Source: an uncultured Ruminococcus sp. (GTDB lineage Bacteria; Bacillota; Clostridia; Oscillospirales; Ruminococcaceae). Taken from it: a stretch of DNA of 47,501 nt. The position numbers and the translations under genes were made by a program. Below are positions 7,687 to 15,837 of this stretch, in pieces. The notes below the pieces were generated by a model. It was not told where the DNA came from, ran no database searches, and saw only the letters and a list, made by a program, of their open reading frames with translations. The stretch's first letter is position 1. Each line of letters opens with the position of its first letter. The stretch covers positions 10,818-58,318 of the forward strand of contig CACYSH010000002.1 of NCBI GenBank assembly GCA_902776945.1, read 5' to 3'.

Positions 7687-8952
7687 TCAGCAGAAAATTG
7701 TATCAAAGCCCGTCGTTTCGATGATCTCCTTTACGTTGTCGCTTACATTTATCAGGCTGAAACTCTTTTCGTCCTTCACAGCCTTCCTCATTATAAGCAG
7801 CACGCGCAGACCTGCGGAGGAAATGTATTCAAGCTCCTTCATATCAATGGAAATACTTGTGATTTTGCCCTTTGTCTCCGCGTCGCGGTAAGCCGCAAGC
7901 AGTCCGGGCGAGCTTATCGTGTCGAGCCTTCCCGCAAGCGAGATATTCAGCGTATCATCGGTCAGCTTTACATCAGCCTTGAAATTATCCTCGGAGCAGG
8001 CAAATTCCTCGACCGTGCCGGGCTTTGCGGTCATTACCCAGTAATTCACCGAACGCATGATCTCCATTGCCTTTTCCTGTTCTTCGGGGGACATACCCTT
8101 TAAAGAGTTCAGCTCCTTCGGCAGAAATCTGCTCATCGGTACAAGCTCCAGCTCAAAGCCCATATCCGACACGAATTTTTTCGCTTTTTCCGTATCCTTA
8201 TCAAAGAATACAGTATTAGCCAGAGTAGTCTTGGAAATTGCGCCTGCGGCAATATCCTGGATCCTGCCCGAATCGCTGCCGTTCATATCCGCCATTATCG
8301 CCGCTACGATCTTATTGGGTATATCTGTAAGCGCATTATCGAGCGTGACCCACTTGCCGCCAAATTCGAGCAGCAGCTTTCTTATGTTGCCGAAAACGGT
8401 CTCAAGCTCGGACTGGGTGAAGTACATCAGCAGACCCTCTGTCGTGATGTGCAGCTCTCCCTCCGCGCACGAAAGCGCCTTTCTCAGCGAAGCGTAATTG
8501 GTCGCGTCAACCTCGCTGTAAGTGATGTTATTATCGTCGATAAGCTCCTTTACGGCGGGAGATATAGCGTCGATAACGGCAGGAAGATCGAAACCGAAGT
8601 ACCTGATACCGCTCTTTGCGAGCTTTATCCCTCGCGAAGTATAGCCGCAGGGCAGGTCGAGAACCTGCTTAACGCCCGTTTCAGTAATGAAATTATTCGA
8701 GGAAAAAAAGCGAGCCTCAACGATAGAGTTCAGCGCGGGCATCATCTTATATAACAGCCGAAGTGTTTCTTCGGGTATCTCAACCTTTCTTGCCTTTGAA
8801 TCCTCGCCGAATACCGCAAATCCGAGCTTTTTGCGCAGCTCCTCGGAATCCTTGTCGCCGATCTTAGCCACGATCTGCAAGCAAGACTGCGCGGTGCTGT
8901 AAACGGGGTTGACTTCCTCTCTCAGCTTTTCAATGTTGATAGTGTCTGACAT
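7687..8952 (-). CDS. SAM methyltransferase-STAS domain fusion
   Basis: A 421-residue cytoplasmic fusion. Residues about 60-320 resemble leucine-carboxyl-type class I methyltransferases, with SAM motif I VLDLPCGYT at 97-105 and FGFDLPAVI just after. Residues about 325-421 are a STAS domain of the anti-sigma-factor-antagonist type, with the signature YISSAGLRVLL; Ser378/Ser379 are the candidate phosphorylation residues. STAS proteins switch partner proteins in phospho-dependent signalling, so the methyltransferase may be controlled by, or recruited through, a partner switch. No anti-sigma kinase is adjacent. The ATG at 8952 follows GGAGG at nine bases; a TTG at 8967 has no binding site. It is divergent from the hydrolase gene and both have the tandem operator. 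Confidence 0.85.
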   Translation of the reverse strand: MSDTINIEKLREEVNPVYSTAQSCLQIVAKIGDKDSEELRKKLGFAVFGEDSKARKVEIPEETLRLLYKMMPALNSIVEARFFSSNNFITETGVKQVLDLPCGYTSRGIKLAKSGIRYFGFDLPAVIDAISPAVKELIDDNNITYSEVDATNYASLRKALSCAEGELHITTEGLLMYFTQSELETVFGNIRKLLLEFGGKWVTLDNALTDIPNKIVAAIMADMNGSDSGRIQDIAAGAISKTTLANTVFFDKDTEKAKKFVSDMGFELELVPMSRFLPKELNSLKGMSPEEQEKAMEIMRSVNYWVMTAKPGTVEEFACSEDNFKADVKLTDDTLNISLAGRLDTISSPGLLAAYRDAETKGKITSISIDMKELEYISSAGLRVLLIMRKAVKDEKSFSLINVSDNVKEIIETTGFDTIFC

Positions 8953-9024
8953 GATGTTATCCTCCAAATTATGTTTATTCAGCTATAACAGTTGTTTTAC
9001 TAACTGTTCTTAACTGTTGAGAAA

Positions 9025-9060
9025 AGTATAGCATACAAGGCGCAACAAATCCGCAACAAA
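9025..9060 (-). promoter_or_regulatory. Tandem-operator promoter, copy 3 (methyltransferase-STAS gene)
   Basis: The minus strand has TTTGTTGCGGATTTGTTGCG (9041-9060), 10 bases, then TATACT (9025-9030). The upstream block seen in copies 1 and 2 is weak here. It is back to back with copy 4. Confidence 0.68.
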
Positions 9061-9153
9061 TCGCCGCGTTTTTGACGGTTATTCAAAAGTTTGTAGAAAA
9101 TTACATATTTTATGCTAAAAGTTTATGCAATATCACGAAGCAAAATTTTCAGA

Positions 9154-9188
9154 TTTGTTACGGATTTGTTGCACCGATTTGATATAAT
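9154..9188 (+). promoter_or_regulatory. Tandem-operator promoter, copy 4 (hydrolase gene)
   Basis: TTTGTTACGGATTTGTTGCA (9154-9173) is followed after nine bases by TATAAT (9183-9188). The upstream block AAAAGTTTATGCAATAT (9117-9133) lies 20 bases before it and matches the blocks of copies 1 and 2. Confidence 0.7.
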
Positions 9189-9243
9189 AAATGTAAGATG
9201 TATTTGCATCTGTTTCAGCTAAAATTCGGAGGTGCATTGATCT

Positions 9244-10059
9244 ATGTCTGTTATCAGAACGGATTCATTTTCCATGAATTACTTTAAATTCGGAAGGGGA
9301 AAAGAAACGCTTATTATTATCCCGGGACTTAGCGTGCAGAGCGTCATGAGGTTTGCGGACGATGTGGCAAAGGCTTACAGCGTGCTTACGGACGATTTTA
9401 CAATATATCTTATCGAACGCAGAAACGAGCTGCCCGATACCTATTCCGTGCGGGAAATGGCTCATGACACTGCGGCGGCAATTAAAGCGCTGGGGCTTGA
9501 AAACGTAAGTATTTTCGGCGCTTCTCAGGGCGGTATGATTGCTATGGATATAGCGATCGACTATCCCGGGCTTGTGCGCCGACTGGTGTTAGCCTCTGCC
9601 CCGTCGTTTATGTACGAGGAGCGATTTCGGGTTATAGACAGCTGGATAAAGTTAGCAGAGCGTGGCGAAAAGGAAGAGTTATACCTGTCCTTCGGCAAGA
9701 ACGTTTATCCCGAAAAGGTCTTTGAGCAGTCCCGCGAGCTGCTGACCGCTGCCGCAAAGACCCTGACTGATGAAGAACTGGCGCGGTTCACGATCATCGC
9801 GGAGGGCATGAGAAAGCATAACACTCATGATGAGCTTGACAGGATAGCTTGTCCGGTAATGCTTATTGCTTCCGATGATGATAAGGTTTTCGGGACAGAG
9901 TATGCTTTTCAGATAAACGAGCGTATGAAACACCGTTCCGATTTTGAGTTCTTTATGTATAGCGGATTCGGACACGCTGTGTATGATACGGCTCCTGATT
10001 TCAAGGAGCGTATGTTGAAGTTTTTCAATACCCATACCGTAAAAAATGCCGGGATGTAA
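9244..10059 (+). CDS. Alpha/beta hydrolase
   Basis: A 271-residue cytoplasmic hydrolase. The nucleophile elbow GASQGG gives Ser94. An acid lies in ASDDDKVFG (Asp211-213) and the catalytic His is His244 in GFGHAVYD. The oxyanion region is IIPGLSVQS. It looks like a small-molecule esterase or lactonase; the substrate cannot be read from sequence. The ATG at 9244 follows GGAGGTG at about ten bases. It is transcribed from operator copy 4, divergent from the methyltransferase-STAS gene, and ends in its own terminator. Confidence 0.9.
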   Translation: MSVIRTDSFSMNYFKFGRGKETLIIIPGLSVQSVMRFADDVAKAYSVLTDDFTIYLIERRNELPDTYSVREMAHDTAAAIKALGLENVSIFGASQGGMIAMDIAIDYPGLVRRLVLASAPSFMYEERFRVIDSWIKLAERGEKEELYLSFGKNVYPEKVFEQSRELLTAAAKTLTDEELARFTIIAEGMRKHNTHDELDRIACPVMLIASDDDKVFGTEYAFQINERMKHRSDFEFFMYSGFGHAVYDTAPDFKERMLKFFNTHTVKNAGM

Positions 10060-10074
10060 CGCCCCGGTATTTTT
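10046..10074 (+). terminator. Terminator overlapping the hydrolase stop codon
   Basis: ATGCCGGG (10046-10053) pairs with CCCGGTAT (10063-10070), followed by TTTT. The TAA stop of the hydrolase lies in the nine-base loop. Confidence 0.75.
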
Positions 10075-10099
10075 GCGTAATATAAATGCAACCAACTTG

Positions 10100-10170
10100 C
10101 GCAAATCCCAAGACCATGCAAAGTTAAGGCGGACGCGGGCGCTGGATCCCGTGTCCGCCCGCGTTTTGCG
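10100..10170. repeat. Short dispersed GGCGCTGGATCCCGTGTCCG segment
   Basis: GCGCTGGATCCCGTGTCCG and its flanks recur near 27325, 39752 and (inverted) 41345. The other occurrences sit next to CCCCTCGCCAG. The remaining bases up to 10360 show no gene. Confidence 0.5.
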
Positions 10171-10368
10171 TTTTTTGTGGTTTTATTTTCCTCAAAACTC
10201 TCATTTGCTATGTGATATGCACGAAATCGTTTGCTCTTTGCGGGCGATAATACCTGTTAATAAAAATCCGCAGCTCTATAATAAGGAATTTGACTTAATA
10301 TTTTATTAAATCATTTGACCATTTATTGCGAACTACTAACCAAAGATTGCGATATTGATAAATAGTTG

Positions 10369-10397
10369 TTTACTTTCACTATTAAATATTGTATAAT
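10369..10397 (+). promoter_or_regulatory. Promoter of the dockerin esterase gene
   Basis: TTTACT (10369-10374), 17 bases, TATAAT (10392-10397). Transcription should start near 10404, giving a leader of about 180 bases. Confidence 0.7.
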
Positions 10398-10456
10398 TAC
10401 ATAAAGATATTAGACAGATAATGCTATATATTGTATATAACAACAAGTTTTAGCAA

Positions 10457-10562
10457 TTGTAAACGTTTCAAATTATATCGGAAACGAATCCGATATTTGA
10501 CGTAAATGTTAAAATCGAAAAAAATTTGTCCCGCATAAATCACGGAATTATTATTCGGGACG
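10457..10562 (+). promoter_or_regulatory. Esterase leader with GTAAACGTTT site and two hairpins
   Basis: TTGTAAACGTTTCAAA (10457-10472) is a near match to LacI/CcpA-type operators. It is followed by a perfect 8-base hairpin, ATATCGGA/TCCGATAT (10475-10496), and a GTCCCG/CGGGAC stem (from about 10529 to 10562) just before the ribosome binding site. Regulation by carbon source is inferred. Confidence 0.45.
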
Positions 10563-10586
10563 TTATATTTTTAAGGAGTGATAGTA

Positions 10587-13463
10587 GTGCAGCATTCAAA
10601 AATGAAGAAGATCATCAGCGGTATCGTTTCTCTGATGATGATAGCGGCGACCGTTCCGCTTACGGTAAGCGCCGATGGTTGGGATTGGAGCGGCTTTGCG
10701 GGCGGCTTCCCTACCACCGGAAATGAAACCATCGGCTCGGACGCGGGCAACGGCGGCAACGCTGTATCGGGTCTTAACGCCAAGATAAAGAACGATATGC
10801 CGACGACCGTTCCCTACGGCGCTGAAGTGTCGAGTCAGTGCAAGGTCGAGAAAAAGACCTATTACTGCAAGTACACAGGCAAGAACAAACAGTGCAACGT
10901 TATCCTGCCCCCCAACTACAATCCAAGCAAGAAATACCCCGTAATGTTTGTACTGCACGGTATCATGGGCAGCGAGAACGACATGGTGAACGGCATGGGC
11001 GTTCAGGAACTTATGACAGGTCTTATGACCAGCGGTCAGGCGGAGGAGTTCATCGTTGTTACCCCCAATATGTTCACGAGCAAGACCATGAACGGTCCCT
11101 CCGGCATCAATCAGCAGACCTGCGCCGAGTACGATAACTTCCTTTACGACGTTACCGAAAGCCTTCTCCCCTACATCAAGGAAAACTATTCCGTTAAGGA
11201 AGGCAGAGAGAACACCGCTATAACAGGCTTCTCTATGGGCGGTCGTGAAGCTGTCTACTGCGGACTTATGCGCCCCGACGTATTCGGATATGTGGGCGGA
11301 GCTTGCCCTGCGCCCGGAATCACTCCCGGCGTGGACGGTTTCATGACTCATCCCGGCTGTATGCAGGAAAGCGAAATGAAGTTCCGCAGCGTGGATCCCG
11401 AGCCTGAGGTATTCATGATAACAGGCGGTACAAACGACGGTACTGTCGGCACCTTCCCCAAGCAGTACAGCGATATTCTCACCCGCAACGGCGTTAATCA
11501 CGTTTACCAGTCTATCCCGGGCGGCGGTCACGACGCTAACTCCGTCAAGCCCCATTTGTATACGTTCATGCGCTATGCCTTCAAAACCGACGGCAGCAGC
11601 AGCGGCGGCGGCAATGTAACACGCGAAAAGATGAAGCTGTGGGGCGATGCGAACTGCGACGGCAAGGTTGACATCAAGGACTATGTTCTTGTTATGCAGT
11701 CAGTAAATAAACCCTCTAAATACACGCTTACCGAACAGGGCATCGGCAATGCCGACGTTGTAAATACCGGCAACGGCGTTGACAAGGAGGACGGCTATGC
11801 CATTCTTGAGCGTATCACCGGCAGTTCTTCCGGCGGTGACACTCCCCCCGCAAATGTTGCTCTGAGCGATAATTTCGATTCAGGCGCAGGCAACTGGGGA
11901 GGCAGAGGCGCAGTTACCGTTTCCGCGACCGATGCGGCATATTACGGCAAGTCGGGCAAGTCGCTCTATGTTTCGGGCAGGACCTCCGAATGGAACGGCG
12001 CGGCTGTAAATCTCGGCTCCGAATTTAAAGCTGGTCAGACATACAGCGTAAGTGCTGCGGCTCTCCAGACCTCCGGCAGAGACGCTGAGATACAGATCTC
12101 TCTCCAGCAGGGCGGCAATAACGGCACAACCGCCGTATATACTCATATTGCCACTGTTTCCTGCAAGAGCGGCGAGTGGACAAAGATCGAGAACACCTCG
12201 TTCACTATCCCCGACAACGCGGGCGATATAGTGCTTTATGTCGAGACAGTTTCCGGCTCGGGTGATCTTATGGACTTCTATATTGACAATGTTATGATGG
12301 CGGCTGAGGGTACGAAATCTTCGGTAAAGACAGGCGGTACGGGCAAGGTTCCCGGACAGGGCGGCGGTTCCTCCACCCCCTCCGACCCTACCAAGTGGGA
12401 TAATTATCAGGAGACCGCTTCGGCTCAGTATATCGACTTCTACAAAAGCTCGATAAAGAACATGGGCAATACTTACAGACTTTCTCAGAAGCTCAATGCC
12501 GCCGAAAACGGTTCGCCGCTGACGGTAGCTTATCTGGGCGGCTCGATCACCGAAGGCAAGAACTATACCACGCCTTTCTCGAACTACCTCAAAAACACCT
12601 TTGCCAAGGGCAGCTTCAAGGAAATAAACGCGGGTCTTTCGGGTACCTCCTCCGTTGTCGGACTTGTCCGCAGCGAAAAGCAGATAGTTGAGCAGAAGCC
12701 CGACATCATCTTCCTCGAATTTTCGGTAAACGACCATGAGGACATTCTTTACAAGAAGTGTTTCGAGAGCTGCATAAAGAAGTTCCTTGATATGCCGAAC
12801 GCTCCTGCGGTATGCGTACTCATCAACCGTGCGCAGGGCGGCTTCTCCAGTCAGAATCAGATGTATCCTATCGGCAAGAACTTCAATATCCCCGTAATCA
12901 GCATGGACGACGCGCTGACTAAGGCATTCAACAGCGGATTCCTCAAAGCGAGCGACTACTACACCGACGAGTATCACCCGCATGAAAAAGGCGGTCAGCT
13001 TATCGCCGACTGCATGGCTTATTATGTCCGTCAGGCGTTAAAGAGCGCCAACAGCTCCTCCGGCTATACTCAGCCTACAAGCTATGTATACGGTGCGGAG
13101 TACGCAAGCTGCGTAAACGTTGACCCCAAGAATCTGACCAACTTCAACGCGGGTTCGTGGTCTTCGGGTACAGGCTACGGCACGGGCTTAACGTATGGAT
13201 ACACGCTCAACGGCGGCAGCCCGATGACCTTCAAGACGCAGGGCAAGGGTCTTATCATCGTATTCAAGGCGAACAGCAACGGCATGGGCAGCATTGACGT
13301 TACCGTAAACGGCAAGACCACCAAGATAAACGGCAACAAGCTGTACACATGGGGCGGTCCCGACGCAGAGCTGGGCTATTATCAGGATACGACCGGCGAC
13401 CTTAACGTTTCTATCAGCGGCAGCGGTTCGTTCACGATCTGGGGCATGGGTCTCATAAAGTAA
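10587..13463 (+). CDS. Secreted two-esterase cellulosomal protein: CE1-like, dockerin, CBM22-like, SGNH esterase
   Basis: A 958-residue secreted enzyme. In order: signal peptide (1 to about 29); CE1-type alpha/beta hydrolase (about 90-345; Ser216 in GFSMGG, Asp284 candidate, His315); a type I dockerin in the middle (353-412, GDANCDGKVDIKDY and a degenerate second calcium loop); a CBM22-like beta-sandwich (427-575); an SGNH esterase (about 640-820; Ser653 in GGSITEG, Asn715 in SVND, Asp794 and His797 in DEYHPH); and a beta-rich C-terminal module (823-958). Families with these parts remove acetyl or feruloyl groups from xylan. The dockerin should attach it to a cohesin scaffold. The start GTG 10587 lies eight bases after AAGGAG; GTG 10578 is too close. 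Confidence 0.92.
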   Translation: MQHSKMKKIISGIVSLMMIAATVPLTVSADGWDWSGFAGGFPTTGNETIGSDAGNGGNAVSGLNAKIKNDMPTTVPYGAEVSSQCKVEKKTYYCKYTGKNKQCNVILPPNYNPSKKYPVMFVLHGIMGSENDMVNGMGVQELMTGLMTSGQAEEFIVVTPNMFTSKTMNGPSGINQQTCAEYDNFLYDVTESLLPYIKENYSVKEGRENTAITGFSMGGREAVYCGLMRPDVFGYVGGACPAPGITPGVDGFMTHPGCMQESEMKFRSVDPEPEVFMITGGTNDGTVGTFPKQYSDILTRNGVNHVYQSIPGGGHDANSVKPHLYTFMRYAFKTDGSSSGGGNVTREKMKLWGDANCDGKVDIKDYVLVMQSVNKPSKYTLTEQGIGNADVVNTGNGVDKEDGYAILERITGSSSGGDTPPANVALSDNFDSGAGNWGGRGAVTVSATDAAYYGKSGKSLYVSGRTSEWNGAAVNLGSEFKAGQTYSVSAAALQTSGRDAEIQISLQQGGNNGTTAVYTHIATVSCKSGEWTKIENTSFTIPDNAGDIVLYVETVSGSGDLMDFYIDNVMMAAEGTKSSVKTGGTGKVPGQGGGSSTPSDPTKWDNYQETASAQYIDFYKSSIKNMGNTYRLSQKLNAAENGSPLTVAYLGGSITEGKNYTTPFSNYLKNTFAKGSFKEINAGLSGTSSVVGLVRSEKQIVEQKPDIIFLEFSVNDHEDILYKKCFESCIKKFLDMPNAPAVCVLINRAQGGFSSQNQMYPIGKNFNIPVISMDDALTKAFNSGFLKASDYYTDEYHPHEKGGQLIADCMAYYVRQALKSANSSSGYTQPTSYVYGAEYASCVNVDPKNLTNFNAGSWSSGTGYGTGLTYGYTLNGGSPMTFKTQGKGLIIVFKANSNGMGSIDVTVNGKTTKINGNKLYTWGGPDAELGYYQDTTGDLNVSISGSGSFTIWGMGLIK

Positions 13464-13495
13464 AACGTTATTAATTTCGATTAAAAGCAAAAAAG

Positions 13496-13534
13496 AGCAT
13501 AGCCGACCACGAAAAAGGTCGGCTATGCTTTTTA
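13496..13534 (+). terminator. Terminator after the dockerin esterase gene
   Basis: AGCATAGCCGACC (13496-13508) pairs perfectly with GGTCGGCTATGCT (13517-13529), followed by TTTT. A thirteen-base stem with an eight-base loop. Confidence 0.95.
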
Positions 13535-13572
13535 TGTTATACTATCACATACACAACTTAAAGTTGATATGG

Positions 13573-13598
13573 TGCAGGGCGGGAGCCTGCTCCCGCCG
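13573..13598. repeat. Family F GC-rich palindrome, copy 3
   Basis: GCAGGGCGGGAGCCTGC then TCCCGCC, a diverged copy of the palindrome, between the esterase terminator and the GGDEF gene end. Confidence 0.65.
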
Positions 13599-13654
13599 AT
13601 TATCTGCAAATCATGCCTTGTCAGGAGGAATTTTCCTTTTCTGTGCTTTGCAAT

Positions 13655-15070
13655 TCAGCTTGTTGCCGAACCATGCTTTGCCTTCGGGTGAAGCTGATAA
13701 TACTGTTTCTTATCCTTATACATACGTTCATCGGCAAGGTGCAGCGCCGTCCTGATATCGGCAACATATTCCACAAACGCAGTACCTATCGCAAACACGA
13801 GATTCTCATACTCAACCGAGATCTTCCTGAGCTGTTCCGCCTTAAGCTCCAGTTCGTTCTTTGAAATATCTGTTATTATCACAACAAACTCATCGCCGCC
13901 CGCACGGAATATCTCCTGACGATCAAAAATGCGCTGCAATGCGGCTGCCGCATTTCTGAGCAGCCTGTCCCCTGCTGCGTGTCCCTTCGTATCGTTTACA
14001 ACTTTCATTCCGTTAAGATCGGCGAATACCACGCCTGTCGATATGTGCCGGCGATCGGCAGCTAGTTTGTCAACATAAGCGTTCATTTCATTGCGGTTCA
14101 TAACGCCCGTCAGCATATCCTGCGAGCTTAAAATGTGCAGCCTTTCGACAGAACGGTAGCTGTAAAGCTCGGAAGCAAGTATAAACGAGGTCAGCTCCAA
14201 TGTCTCCTTGATCGTGTCCGCGGTATTGTCGCTGAAATTTATCGCCCATATATATCCGAGCAGCTCGCCTTTAAATTCAAGCGGGAAAAGAACGATCTTT
14301 TTGCCGCCCGCGCTGCTGATAGATTCATACCACACGGGATTGCGCTCCTTTACAATATCCCAGTCGTGTTCGTTTTTGGCGATAAGGCAGTTGCTCCCCG
14401 AAATGGTATCCTTCCAAGAATCCGCAATATCATAGAATTTGTCGTCAACATATTTTGCCATTGGCAGGAGCTTGGTATCCTTTGAAAACGCCTCGCAAAG
14501 AATGGAGCAGGTACGCTGTTCGGTGTCCATAAGCAGGATACAGCAATGCTCCGAATCGCAAAGCTCGCGTATATCGGCACAGACCTCGTTCATGGTTTCG
14601 CCGAAATCGTCGGGACTGCGGAGCTTGATACAGGTCTCCAGTACCGACGAAGCTATATCGGCGGAGATAGTAGACATTCTTTTTGCGTCCGGCTTGAAGG
14701 AGAACTCCATAATGTACAAGCAATAGCATATATTGCCGTCATCGGGGAAAAGCGGGATAAACGACAGATCGAACCAAATATCAAATCTGTCGGGGTGAAC
14801 GTAGGCGTGAAGGCATTTTTTCAGCACGGCAGCCTGATAGCAGGAATCCTCGAAATTCATATCCCGCGTAAAGTATTGGGTATACTCGCTGTTCGGGATA
14901 AATTTAGTTGTCAGCATCATTGCACCGCCCATAGGCTTTTCGATAGTGTCGATATACGGGCGGTTGCCTGTCACGATGCGGAATTTCCCGAGCTTTCCGT
15001 TCTCCAGCTTTTCGACCGAAACGACGCAGGCCGCAACGCCTATATGGTCAACGATAGTCTGAAACTCCAT
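13655..15070 (-). CDS. GAF-like sensor plus GGDEF diguanylate cyclase
   Basis: A 471-residue soluble signalling protein. Residues 1-130 look like a PAS-type input (MEFQTIVDHIGVAACVV...). Residues about 140-300 look like a GAF domain. The C-terminal GGDEF domain has an intact active motif GGDEF at 391-395 and DLNGMKVVND upstream, so it should make cyclic di-GMP. The inhibitory RxxD site is not at the normal spacing. There is no membrane segment. The ATG at 15070 follows AAGGAGG at seven bases, with promoter TTGAAA-17-TATAAT. It lies between two dockerin enzymes but faces the other way. No c-di-GMP riboswitch was recognised nearby. Confidence 0.9.
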   Translation of the reverse strand: MEFQTIVDHIGVAACVVSVEKLENGKLGKFRIVTGNRPYIDTIEKPMGGAMMLTTKFIPNSEYTQYFTRDMNFEDSCYQAAVLKKCLHAYVHPDRFDIWFDLSFIPLFPDDGNICYCLYIMEFSFKPDAKRMSTISADIASSVLETCIKLRSPDDFGETMNEVCADIRELCDSEHCCILLMDTEQRTCSILCEAFSKDTKLLPMAKYVDDKFYDIADSWKDTISGSNCLIAKNEHDWDIVKERNPVWYESISSAGGKKIVLFPLEFKGELLGYIWAINFSDNTADTIKETLELTSFILASELYSYRSVERLHILSSQDMLTGVMNRNEMNAYVDKLAADRRHISTGVVFADLNGMKVVNDTKGHAAGDRLLRNAAAALQRIFDRQEIFRAGGDEFVVIITDISKNELELKAEQLRKISVEYENLVFAIGTAFVEYVADIRTALHLADERMYKDKKQYYQLHPKAKHGSATS

Positions 15071-15160
15071 AAGTCAGCCTCCTTCTGATTACGGATATTA
15101 TGGTAAAATAGTCTGTATTTCAACCTGTGAATACAAGCGTTTTTGTTATAACTCAAATCT

Positions 15161-15189
15161 ATTATAACACATTACCAAAAATATTTCAA
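15161..15189 (-). promoter_or_regulatory. Promoter of the GGDEF gene
   Basis: On the minus strand TTGAAA (15184-15189), 17 bases, TATAAT (15161-15166). Confidence 0.75.
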
Positions 15190-15322
15190 GTGATAACGCA
15201 GATTATTTTACACTGTAAATAAGAAATTTCGGCAAATTATACAAAATACGGTTCTGCTCCGTGTGCATTAACTTAAATAAAAGTAATGTAATTATGCGCA
15301 ATGCCTACCCGCACAGACTTTT

Positions 15323-15348
15323 TGTAGGGCGTGGGCTTGCTCCCGCCC
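15323..15348. repeat. Family F GC-rich palindrome, copy 4
   Basis: GTAGGGCGTGGGCTTGC then TCCCGCCC, with the usual palindromic pairing. Confidence 0.7.
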
Positions 15349-15410
15349 TTGCTCCGCAAATCCTGCCCTTTTCGGGAAGAAATTGCCTGCTTTGCGTTTT
15401 TATCGCGTTT

Positions 15411-15426
15411 TTATGTAAACGTTTTT
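15411..15426. promoter_or_regulatory. GTAAACGTTT site upstream of the mannanase
   Basis: ATGTAAACGTTTTT contains the same 10-mer found at 10459 and 40520. It lies about 120 bases before the mannanase promoter. A LacI-family operator is possible; this is not proven. Confidence 0.35.
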
Positions 15427-15545
15427 ATAACTCAAAACCCGCCCTCAAATATCCAAACGCCTTATTTTATTCTCCCATAACAGCAAATTGTAATAAATTT
15501 TACCGAAAATATTGAAAAAATTCATTAATTGTCCGGTTCTGTTTA

Positions 15546-15574
15546 TTGACAAAGGCTTTGTATAATCGTATAAT
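15546..15574 (+). promoter_or_regulatory. Promoter of the GH26 mannanase
   Basis: TTGACA (15546-15551), 17 bases, TATAAT (15569-15574), a perfect consensus. The ATG is 264 bases after the -10 box, so the leader is long. Confidence 0.88.
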
Positions 15575-15599
15575 ATAGATGTAATTGATTTAAATATTT

Positions 15600-15815
15600 T
15601 AATTAGACGTTCGCGGAGAGCGTTTCGGCACCTATCTCCCGAAATGTGCGGAACTCCGTGCTTGCTTTATACTCAGCGTGATGATTTTTATATAAAAGTA
15701 AACTAATATATATAAGAATATTATCATGCACCCAGCGGCTTTCATGCCGGGGAACGAGTTTGTTTGTCTGTCGCGGAACACGGGCGTTTCGCCCGGCGCG
15801 GCTTGTTGTATTGCT
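15600..15815 (+). ncRNA. Long, possibly structured leader of the mannanase mRNA
   Basis: Three GC-rich foldable parts occur: TTTCGG/CCGAAA inside CGGAG/CTCCG (about 15614-15657), CGGC-TTTCAT-GCCG flanked by CCC and GGG (about 15732-15752), and CGGGCG-TTT-CGCCCG (about 15780-15796). I do not recognise a known riboswitch. Confidence 0.4.
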
Positions 15816-15837
15816 ATATTTAGGAGGATGTATCATC

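Noticed and set aside
11880-12983. 367-codon minus-strand frame inside the dockerin esterase
   Set aside because: Antisense to intact CBM and SGNH domains, without motifs or a ribosome binding site.
15600-15815. Cyclic-di-GMP riboswitch in the mannanase leader, suggested by the nearby GGDEF gene
   Set aside because: The conserved GEMM-I core (GGGCAAACC... with GACGCAAAGCC) is absent and the hairpins do not match class II either.
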